Made by a program: the position numbers and the translations under genes
Part shown: positions 26,594-36,800 of the stretch, one piece after another
How the letters are laid out: each line of letters opens with the position of its first letter
How positions within the stretch are numbered: the first letter of the stretch is position 1
NCBI RefSeq assembly: GCF_017115025.1
Contig: NZ_JABXKM010000033.1
Coordinates: forward strand, 20,765-84,764
Source: Nostoc sp. NOS(2021)
GTDB taxonomy: Bacteria; Cyanobacteriota; Cyanobacteriia; Cyanobacteriales; Nostocaceae
Length of the DNA: 64,000 nucleotides
Direction of reading: 5' to 3'
Notes under the pieces: generated by a model
Told to the model about the DNA's origin: nothing
The model's database searches: none
Seen by the model: the letters and a program-made list of their open reading frames with translations, nothing else

Positions 26594-29500
26594 ATGCAGT
26601 TAGGTAATTATAGTCAACTTTTAACAAATTCAAATAATAAAAGTTTCGTATGTAGAGAAATAGAAGTTGCTATTCGTTCGAGTTTAACTGTTGACGATTG
26701 TGTAGTAATAGAAAGGCAGACAGAAAAGTTAAAACAATATTTAATTGCTTATGTAGTTCCATTAGTGTTATTTTCATCAGAGCAATTGCTATCTTACTTG
26801 CAAACAATTATAGCTAGCGAATCGATCCCCAAGGCTATTATGCCAGTATCAACTCTACCGTTAACAGATACAGGAGAGTTAGACGAAGTGGCTCTAGCCA
26901 ATTTAGAAGTTATTAACTTTGACTTAATGCGTCACATAGAAGAGCAATTAGAGTCATTGTCAGAAATTGAGCGTGCTGCGGTAGTTGTCGAACCAAGAGT
27001 TATAAGTATCCCTGCTGTGCATTTAGAAGATTTGCTAGGGGAGGCTCAAGCATTTGCTCCTGAAGATAGTCAGAAAAATGTACAAGCAAAAGCACCTAGC
27101 CAAGAGATAGAAGATACAAACCCTGACTCGTCAAAAAAGCTGGCTATTATTAACGGTGAACCTTTACAATTCCCCCAAGACGCTCCCAAAACTTTAAGAG
27201 AATTACTGCAACGAACCGCTCAAAATTCAACTAAAGGTATCACCTATATTCAATCTGATGGCAACGAGAAAGTTCAGTCTTATGGAGAATTATGGCAGGA
27301 TGCCCAACGGATTTTAGCTGGATTCAGAAAGCTAGGACTAAAGCCCCAAGATAAAGTAATTTTTCAACTAGAGGACAACCAAGATTTCTTATGTGCTTTT
27401 TGGGGTTGTGTGCTGGGGGGCTTTGTTCCAGTGCCAATATCCATCGCCCCGACATACGAACTAGCTAATACTATCGCCAGCAAACTTCAAAACACTTGGC
27501 AGATGCTGGGGAAACCCCTTGTACTAACCAATGCTTCTTTAGCTTCCAATATTGATGACTTATCAAAGTTTCTGAATTTAGAAAACTTTCAAATTGCAAC
27601 TATTGAAAAATTGCGTGAGTGCGAACCGGATTTCAACTTGCATCAAAGTCAGCCAGAAGATTTAGCGATTTTGTTTTTGACTTCTGGCAGCACTGGTATA
27701 CCCAAATGTGTGATGTTAAATCATCGCAATTTATTGAGTATGACGGGTGGCTTAGTTTTGTTGGGCAATTTTTCCAATCAGGAAAGCATTTTAAACTGGA
27801 TGCCTCTGGATCATGTGGGTGCGCTAGTTTCGTTGAGCATTATGGCTGTTGACTTAGGTTGTCAGCAAATCCATGTACCCACCAACTTGATTGTGCAAAA
27901 TCCGTTGTTGTGGCTAGATTTGATTGATAAACACCAAGCTACGATTAGTTGGGCACCTAATTTTGCCTTTTCGCTAATCTGCGATGCCCTTGGCGACCTG
28001 CGGTATCGCGCAACCGAAATTAACCAAAAACATTGGGATTTATCATCAATGCGTTTTATAATCAACGCTGGAGAACCCATTGTCACTAAGATAGCCAGGA
28101 GTTTTTTAAGGCTGCTTCGCCGTTATGGTTTATCAACGAATGCGATTCATCCAGCCTTTGGGATGAGCGAAACTTCTTCTGGTATTACTTACTCTGATAG
28201 CTTTTCTCTAGAAACCTCATCAGATGACGCTTTATTTGTAGAACTAGGGTCTGCAATTGCTGGCGCTTCACTGCGGATTGTTGATGAAAATGAACAGATA
28301 GTGACAGAAAATACGATTGGTCGTTTACAAGTAAAAGGTGCATCTGTCACTAGCGGTTACTATCAGAATCCACAGGCAAACCAAGAAGTTTTTACCCCCG
28401 ATGGTTGGTTTAATACAGGAGATTTAGGATTTCTCCATCAAGGGCGTTTAACTATTACTGGACGGCAGAAAGATGTAATTATCATCAATGGACTCAACTA
28501 CTACTGTCACGAAATCGAAGCCGCTATTGAAGAAGTTAAAGGAGTAGAAGTTTCTTATACAGCTGCCTGTGCAGTGAGACAACCAGGAATCAATACTGAT
28601 AAACTAGCTATCTTTTTCAATACTTCCCTTGATGATGCCAGCTTAGTAGCTCTGCTTAAAGAAATTCGCACATCTGTTGTCAACAAGGTGGGAATAAACC
28701 CAGATTATCTAATTCCAGTAAATCAGGAAATTATTCCTAAAACCGCGATTGGTAAAATCCAGCGATCGCAACTGAGTCAGCGCTTCAATACAGGTGAATT
28801 TCAATCCATTATTAAACGAATTGATATATTACTGGGTAACGCCAATACCATTCCCGACTGGTTTTACCGTCAAGTATGGCAGCCCAAAAATCCCATTACT
28901 TTTAATTCTTGTTTAACTGTTATTAATTCCACTCTAATATTTATAGATTCATTCGGCTTAGGGGCGTATTTATGTCAGATATTATCAGAGCATAACCTGC
29001 CATATATAACTGTTGCACCCGGAGAAGATTTTCGTAAAATTAATCGCTCAAGCTACACAATCACTCCAGGACAATCCAAGGACTATCAACTATTACTCCA
29101 ATCCTTGGCGGCAGATAACATAATCATCGGACAAATACTTCACCTATGGACTTATGACCGATATAGCGGCGAAGTCAAAACCTTGGATGCTCTCGAACAA
29201 GCACAAGAAAATGGAATACTTAGTCTATTGTTCTTGGTTCAAGCTTTAGCCAAGGTTCAAGGTTTTGACCATTCGGTGCAATTATCATTTATTTCCAGTC
29301 ATATCCAGTCCATTTCCTCATCTGACCCAATAGCTTACGAGAAATCAGCAGTATTAGGGCTTATAAAAACCATTCCTCAAGAATTACCTTGGTTGAACTG
29401 TTGTCACATTGATTTGCCTTTCACTGAAGTTGAAACCAATGGAGCTTATATCTTACAAGAGATGCAAGTTTCCTCTAAAGAACGAGAGGTAGCATACAGG

Positions 29501-30850
29501 AATGGGCAGCGTTTACTTCCTCGCCTAGAAAAAGTTGATTGGACTAACCAACCTAAATCTCCAGTCAGCTTCAAGCGAGGAGGAACTTATTTAATTAGCG
29601 GAGGACTCGGTGGTATAGGTATTGAAATTGCGCGGTATTTGCTGAAACATTACCAAGCTCGGTTACTGTTGGTCGGCAAAACTCCTCTACCAGATAAAAG
29701 TACTTGGAAGGTTAATCAAGAGAAAACAAACACTATTGCACAACGCTTGAAAGCTTATCATGAATTAGAACAGCTTGGGGGAGAAGTCATTTACGAAGCT
29801 GTTGATATCTGTGACTTGAAACAATTGCAGATAGTAGTTGAAAAAGCTAAATCTCAATGGGGTAAGGATCTAGATGGAATAATCCATTTAGCTGGAACTT
29901 TCCACGAGCAACTTGTACTTGAAGAGACTCAGAAGAACTTAGCAGCAGTCCTGCGTCCTAAGATGTTGGGTGCTTGGGCGTTGCATCAATTGCTCAAAGA
30001 CAATAAGGGCAGCATTTTTATCAACTTTTCTTCTGTAAACAGTTTTTTTGGAGGCACGGCTGTCGGGGCTTATGCTGCTGCCAATAGTTTTCTCGATCGC
30101 TTTTCTGATTACCAAAATTCCCAGAGTGAATTAACGAGCTATTGTTTTGCTTGGAGTATGTGGGATGAGACAGGGATGAGTCAAGGATATCAGATGAAGA
30201 ATTTCATCCGTGCCAAAGGTTTCTATGTGATGTCTTCTTCTCAAGGAATATCTTCAATGCTTGCCAGCTTACAACATCAGCAAACGAATCTATTAATAGG
30301 TTTGGATGGCAGCAACCAAAACATTCAACGTTGGCAATCGTCAGCTTTTAATTTGCAGAAGTTAACTGCTTATTTCACTGCCAGTAGTAACGAGGTTGTA
30401 CAATTACCAGATTTGCGAGTGCAAGACTGCTTTGGAACTTCCAGCACCTACAACTTAGTACGACTGCCCCAAATGCCTTGGCTCGAAAATGGCGAAATCG
30501 ATCGCGCCAGTCTAATTGGGGGAATTAACACTCAGGAAATTAGGGAGCGGATAGAACCACGCAACGAGATAGAGCTAAAAATTGCTCAATGTTGGCAGGA
30601 GGTACTGAAATTACCACCTTTAAGCATTCACGACAACTTTTTTGAGTTAGGGGGCAATTCTCTCCTAGCTGGCCAAGTGATTTCTCGGTTACGCGAAGAT
30701 TTCTCTCTAGAGTTGTCTCTACAGCGTTTGTTTAAAACGCCTACGATCGCCAGTTTAGCCCAAAGTATTGAGGCGATTATAGGGATAACTCAGGACAAGA
30801 GTGGATCTATTGAGGCGATCGCAGAAGAATATGAGGAAGTAAGGATATGA
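26594..30850 (+). CDS. loading module: adenylate-forming ligase - ketoreductase - carrier protein (AerA-like architecture)
   Basis: A3-like LAILFLTSGSTGIPKCVMLNHRN; AFGMSETSSG; KR GGTYLISGGLGGIGIEIARYL and NFSSVNSFFGGTAVGAYAAANSFLDRF; PCP DNFFELGGNSLLAGQVISRL. Confidence 0.88.
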   Translation: MQLGNYSQLLTNSNNKSFVCREIEVAIRSSLTVDDCVVIERQTEKLKQYLIAYVVPLVLFSSEQLLSYLQTIIASESIPKAIMPVSTLPLTDTGELDEVALANLEVINFDLMRHIEEQLESLSEIERAAVVVEPRVISIPAVHLEDLLGEAQAFAPEDSQKNVQAKAPSQEIEDTNPDSSKKLAIINGEPLQFPQDAPKTLRELLQRTAQNSTKGITYIQSDGNEKVQSYGELWQDAQRILAGFRKLGLKPQDKVIFQLEDNQDFLCAFWGCVLGGFVPVPISIAPTYELANTIASKLQNTWQMLGKPLVLTNASLASNIDDLSKFLNLENFQIATIEKLRECEPDFNLHQSQPEDLAILFLTSGSTGIPKCVMLNHRNLLSMTGGLVLLGNFSNQESILNWMPLDHVGALVSLSIMAVDLGCQQIHVPTNLIVQNPLLWLDLIDKHQATISWAPNFAFSLICDALGDLRYRATEINQKHWDLSSMRFIINAGEPIVTKIARSFLRLLRRYGLSTNAIHPAFGMSETSSGITYSDSFSLETSSDDALFVELGSAIAGASLRIVDENEQIVTENTIGRLQVKGASVTSGYYQNPQANQEVFTPDGWFNTGDLGFLHQGRLTITGRQKDVIIINGLNYYCHEIEAAIEEVKGVEVSYTAACAVRQPGINTDKLAIFFNTSLDDASLVALLKEIRTSVVNKVGINPDYLIPVNQEIIPKTAIGKIQRSQLSQRFNTGEFQSIIKRIDILLGNANTIPDWFYRQVWQPKNPITFNSCLTVINSTLIFIDSFGLGAYLCQILSEHNLPYITVAPGEDFRKINRSSYTITPGQSKDYQLLLQSLAADNIIIGQILHLWTYDRYSGEVKTLDALEQAQENGILSLLFLVQALAKVQGFDHSVQLSFISSHIQSISSSDPIAYEKSAVLGLIKTIPQELPWLNCCHIDLPFTEVETNGAYILQEMQVSSKEREVAYRNGQRLLPRLEKVDWTNQPKSPVSFKRGGTYLISGGLGGIGIEIARYLLKHYQARLLLVGKTPLPDKSTWKVNQEKTNTIAQRLKAYHELEQLGGEVIYEAVDICDLKQLQIVVEKAKSQWGKDLDGIIHLAGTFHEQLVLEETQKNLAAVLRPKMLGAWALHQLLKDNKGSIFINFSSVNSFFGGTAVGAYAAANSFLDRFSDYQNSQSELTSYCFAWSMWDETGMSQGYQMKNFIRAKGFYVMSSSQGISSMLASLQHQQTNLLIGLDGSNQNIQRWQSSAFNLQKLTAYFTASSNEVVQLPDLRVQDCFGTSSTYNLVRLPQMPWLENGEIDRASLIGGINTQEIRERIEPRNEIELKIAQCWQEVLKLPPLSIHDNFFELGGNSLLAGQVISRLREDFSLELSLQRLFKTPTIASLAQSIEAIIGITQDKSGSIEAIAEEYEEVRI

Positions 30851-33800
30851 TCACAGAACAGTTTTTAGCTAACCTGCAAACAAAAGGCGTAAAAATCTGG
30901 ATTGACGGAGATCAACTTGGCTGTCGCGCTCCTAAAGGAGTAATGACAGCAGACATACAGCAGGAACTTAAAGAACGGAAAACAGAAATCCTTGCTTTTC
31001 TCAAAGAAGCTCAAACAGCTACACAATCTAACTCTTTCCCCTTAGTGCCAGTTTCTAGGGATGAAGAGATACCTTTATCTTTTGCACAGCAGAGGATGTG
31101 GTTTCTTTATCAACTAGATAAAGAAAGCCCCTTTTACAATGAAAGTTGCCAACTGCGGATTGTTGGAAAGCTCTCAGTCACAGCCTTAGAACAGAGTATC
31201 AACGAAATTATCCGCCGTCATGAAGCCTTACGAACTAGCTTTGCTGTGAGAGAGGGCATCCCTTTTCAGGCGATCGCACCCAGTTTCACCATAAATATAC
31301 CTGTGATAGACTTGCAGGGTTTACCAGAAGCCTCAGTGCAACAAATAGTCACTCAGGAGGTTCGCAAACCCTTTGAGTTGGATAGTATTCCTTTGTTGCA
31401 AGCTACTCTACTACGCCAGGAAGTAGAATCTCACTTGTTAATTTTGACCATGCATCACATCATTACCGATGGCTGGTCAATGGGAATATTCTTCAAAGAG
31501 TTAGAAGTCCTTTATCATGCTTTTACTAAAGGGCAACCAAATCCCTTACCAGAGTTAACGATACAATACGCTGATTTTGCCCTTTGGCAACGCAAATGGT
31601 TAACTAAAGAAGTTCAAGAAAAGCAACTTGAGTATTGGAAACAACAGTTAGCTGACGCACCGCCCTTATTGGAGTTGCCAACAGATTATCCGCGGCCACC
31701 AGTCCAGACTTTCACTGGTGCTACCAAAAAATTTCAAATCGAAGAGCATTTAACCTCTCAATTAATAACTCTCAGCCAGAAGTCAGGTGTCACCTTGTTT
31801 ATGACCCTGCTGGCAGCTTTTGGCATTTTACTCCATCGTTACAGTGGTCAAAATGATATTTGTATCGGTTCGCCTTTTGCTAACCGCGATCGCCAAGAAG
31901 TTGATCCACTAATCGGCTGTTTTGTCAATACTTTGGTGTTGCGTACTCAGATTGAAGATAATCCTAGTTTCTCTCAATTCCTCCAACAAGTTCGATCTGT
32001 TGTCTGGGATGCCCATGCACACCAAAATCTACCATTTGAGCAAGTGGTAGAAGCACTACAGCCAGAACGTTCTCTTAGCTACAACCCCTTGTTTCAAGTA
32101 GTGTTTGTTTTGGAAAATTTCTCCCTCGATACTTTAGAGTTACCTGATATTAGTCTGACTCCAGAGATGGTAGAGCGGGGTACATCTCAGTTCGATTTGA
32201 GTCTCTCGATTTGGCAGACACAAAAGGGATTAATTGGGTCGTGGGAATATAACAGTGATTTGTTTGAGGCGGATACAATCGCTAGGATGACAGGTCATTT
32301 CCAGACAATGCTCTCAACAATTGTTGCTCATCCCGACCAAAGAATTGGAGAATTGCCTTTGCTAACTGAGCCAGAACAGCATCAGTTATTAACGGAGTGG
32401 AATAATACCCAGGCGAATTATCCTCAAGATAAATGTATCCATCAATTGTTTGAGGAGCAGGTTGAACGCACACCAGATGCAGTGGCGGTGGTGTTTGACA
32501 ACCAAAAGCTTACCTACTATGAATTGAACAGTCAGGCTAACCAGTTGGCTCATTACTTGCAGTCTTTAGGTGTGGGAGCAGATGTGCTGGTTGGATTGTG
32601 TGTAGAACGTTCGTCGGAGACGTTGCCGGAGGCATCGCTCTCTATGATTGTGGGAATTTTAGGTATTCTCAAAGCAGGTGGGGCTTATGTGCCACTTGAC
32701 CCAGAGTATCCCCAAGAGCGTTTAAACTTTATGCTCGAAGATACTGGGCTATCAGTTGTCTTGACTCAAGAAAAACTAGGCGATCGCCTCCGGCGCGGCT
32801 TTACCGATTCTCCAGAGGAGACGCTACGCGATCGCAAAGCTGATGTAATTTGCTTAGACTCAAACTGGGATATCATCAATCAACAAACAAAACATAACCC
32901 GACTACCAGCACCAAAGCTGATAACTTAGCTTATGTAATGTACACAAGCGGTTCTACAGGTCAACCCAAAGGAGTTGCTGTTGATCACCGAGCCGTGAAC
33001 CGCTTGGTAATCAACACAAATTACATCGACATAAAACCAACAGATGTCATTGCACAAGCTTCAAATTACGCTTTCGACGCTGCGACTTTCGAGATTTGGG
33101 GTGCGCTACTTCACGGGGCGCGGTTAGTAGGGGTGAGCAAAGAATTGGCTCTTTCTCCACAAGATTTCGCTGCCTTTATGCGATCGCAAGGTATCAGCGT
33201 ATTATTCTTGACAACTGCCTTGTTCAATCAAATTGCTCAGGAAGTCCCTTCTGCTTTCAATTCACTACGGCATCTTCTATTTGGCGGCGAAGCGGTTGAT
33301 CCTAAATGGGTAAAAGAAGTACTGAAAAATGGTGCGCCACAGCGACTACTTCATGTTTATGGGCCGACAGAGAATACCACATTTAGTTCCTGGTACTTAG
33401 TGCAGGATGTCCCGGAAGACGCTACAACTATTCCTATTGGTCGTGCGATCGCTAATACCCAAGTTTATATATTAGATAAAAATCTCCAACCAGTACCTGT
33501 AGGTTTACCAGGAGAATTGCACATCGGTGGTGCTGGATTAGCACAAGGCTATCTCCATCGTCCTGAAACTACCGCCGAAAAATTTATTGAAATTGAATTA
33601 TTCGATCGAGTTGAGCGAGTTTACAAAACTGGGGATTTAGTACGCTCTTTACCAGATGGCAATATTGAATACATAGAACGCATTGATAATCAAGTAAAAA
33701 TTCGGGGTTTCCGCATCGAATTGGGCGAAATCGAAACAGTTCTGAGCCAATATCCCCATGTGCAGGCATCTTGTGCGATCGCCCGTGAGGACATTCCTGG

Positions 33801-36800
33801 GGACAAACGCCTAGTCGCTTACATTGTGCCTCAAAAAGAGCAGACACTTACAGTAAGCGTTCTGCGTAGCTTCCTAAAGGAAAAGTTACCAGAGTATATG
33901 GTGCCAAGTGCAATAGTGATCTTAGAAGGTCTACCGCTTACCTCCAACGGGAAACTAGACCGCCGCGCACTGCCCGCACCTGATTTACACAGCCAATTAT
34001 CGGACAAATATGTTGCCCCACGTAACTCAATCGAAGAAATTCTTTCAGGAATTTGGGCGCAAGTCCTTAAAGTAGAGCGAGTAGGCATACATGATAACTT
34101 CTTTGAACTTGGGGGACACTCGCTACTAGCTACCCAAATAATTTCTCGCATACCAGAAGCCTTTGGGACTTCGTTACCGTTGCGTTCTTTATTTAAATCA
34201 CCAACAGTAGCTCAGTTAAGTGAAGTCATCGCATCTGAACTTCAAACTGGTTCGAGTCTGGTGCTTCCGGCAATTTTACCCGTTTCCACAAGACTTGACA
34301 TACCTTTATCTTGGGCGCAGGAGCGCCTGTGGTTTCTCCATCATTTAGAAGGCGAGAGTGGTGCCTACACAATACCTTTTGCTGTACGCCTAGAGGGGAA
34401 TCTCAATGTCAAAGCATTGTCAGGGGCAATTGAGGCGATCGTGCGGCGGCATGAAGTTCTGCGTACTCGGTTTGAAATTAAGGATGACAAGCCAGTACAA
34501 GTTATAGATCCTAATATAAACATAATGTTACCAGTGGTGGATCTACAAAATGTGGCAGACCCCTGGAAACAAGTAGAGCAACTAGCGATAAAGGAAGCAT
34601 ACAAACCATTCGATCTGGCTAGAGATCCGATGTTGCGGGTGAAGATGTGGCAAGTTGCTCAACAGGAGTATGTACTGCTATTAGTTATTCACCATATTGC
34701 TGCTGATGGTTGGTCAATAGGCGTTTTGATCCACGAACTGTCTGCCCATTATCGAGCTATTTCCACAGGTAGTTCTGTTGAATTACCAGAGTTATCTGTA
34801 CAGTATGCCGACTTTACCGTTTGGCAGCGCCAATGGCTAACAAATCAGGTACTAGAGCGTCAGTTAAGCTATTGGAAGCAAGAGTTAGCGGGAGCGCCAC
34901 CTTTGTTGGAATTGCCTACAGACCGCCCCCGCCCAGCTATCCAGACTTTTCAAGGAGGAATCGAGCGATTTCAACTAAATGCCTCGCTGACTTCTGCGCT
35001 TAGACAGATTAGCCAAGAGTCAGGAAGCACTCTGTTTATGACACTGCTGGCGGGTTTTGTCGTGTTAATGTCTCGCTACAGTGGACAAAAGGATCTTGTA
35101 GTTGGCTCTCCAATTGCTAATCGCAACCGCAAAGAAATCGAAGAGTTAATTGGATTTTTTGTCAACATCTTACCACTGAGGTTCGATTTATCAAGAGAAC
35201 TGACCTTTGCAGATTTATTGACGCAGGTACGACAGGTAACTCAAAATGCCTACGAGCATCAGGATTTGCCTTTCGAGATATTAGTCGAACAGTTGCAACC
35301 AGAGCGAAAATTGAATCGTAATCCACTGGTACAGGTGGTGTTTGTCCTCCAGAATGCCCCCTCCTCTGGTTGGGATCTGCCTGGCTTAAGCGTCGAGAAA
35401 ATGCCTTGGGGTCTTGATGCAGCGCGGTTTGACATTGAACTAAACTTTTGGGAAACCCAGTCAGGACTTGAGGGCTATTGCTGTTACAGTAGCGATTTAT
35501 TTGATGAGGCAACTATTGCCCGCATGATGCAGCATTTCCAGAATTTGCTAGAAGCGATATGCTTACAGCACACTAGTGGGATCGCGGCAAATTCACAGCA
35601 GCCAGTGTCCTTGCTCCCCTTGCTCACACAGCAGGAGCGTCATCAACTGTTGATGGAATGGAACAATACTCAGGTGAATTATCCCCAAGAGAAATGTATT
35701 CATCAGTTGTTTGAGGAGCAGGTAAAGCGTACTCCAAATGCCGTGGCCATAGTGTATGGAAATCAACATCTTACATACCGCGAATTAAACTGCCGTGCCA
35801 ACCAATTGGCGCATTACTTGCGCTCATTAGGTGTGGGAGCAGATGTGCTAATTGGGTTGTGTGTGGAGCGATCGCTCTCAATGGTAGTAGGACTACTAGG
35901 TATTCTCAAGGCAGGTGGTGCTTATGTACCTCTTGACCCAGAGTATCCCCAAGACCGCTTGAGCTTTATGTTAGAAGATGCTCAAGTATCGTTACTTTTA
36001 ACCCAACAGCAATTAGTAGAATCTCTGCCTAAACATCAAGCGCGTGTCGTTTGCTTAGATATCGATTGGGAAAAAATAGCTCAAAACAATGAGTCAAATC
36101 TGGAAAAGACCACAAAACCCGATAACCTAGCATACATAATTTATACTTCTGGTTCTACAGGTAAGCCCAAGGGCGTTTTAGTCAATCACTCAAATGTAGC
36201 TCGTCTGTTTGCAGCAACAGACTCTTGGTATAACTTCAATCAAGATGATGTGTGGACAATGTTCCACTCTTATGCATTCGACTTTTCAGTGTGGGAAATT
36301 TGGGGTGCATTGCTGTATGGTGGCAGGCTGGTAGTAGTGCCTTATCTGGTGACGCGATCGCCCGAATCCTTCTATGAGTTGTTGTGTCAAGAAAAAGTCA
36401 CAATTCTCAATCAAACACCTTCAGCCTTCCGTCAGTTAATTCAAGCAGAAATTGCGATCGCAACTGCTGGCGACTTGAAATTACGCTTAGTAATTTTCGG
36501 TGGAGAAGCCTTAGAACTCAAGAGTTTGCAGCCTTGGTTTGAGCGACATGGCGACCAAATGCCCCAATTAGTAAATATGTACGGGATTACAGAAACTACT
36601 GTACACGTCACTTACCGCCCATTGAGCAAAGCTGATTTAAATCACACAGTTAGTGTCATAGGTCGCCCGATACCTGACTTACAGGTGTATGTACTGGATG
36701 AACATAAACAGTTAGTACCGATTGGCGTTCCTGGTGAGATGTACGTTGGTGGGCAAGGAGTGACACGCGGCTATCTCAATCGTCCTGAATTGACAGATGA

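Noticed and set aside
26594-28800. Fatty acyl-AMP ligase starting a lipopeptide
   Set aside because: No separate ACP/FAAL arrangement, and the following KR-PCP is better explained by alpha-keto acid loading; left as a testable alternative.
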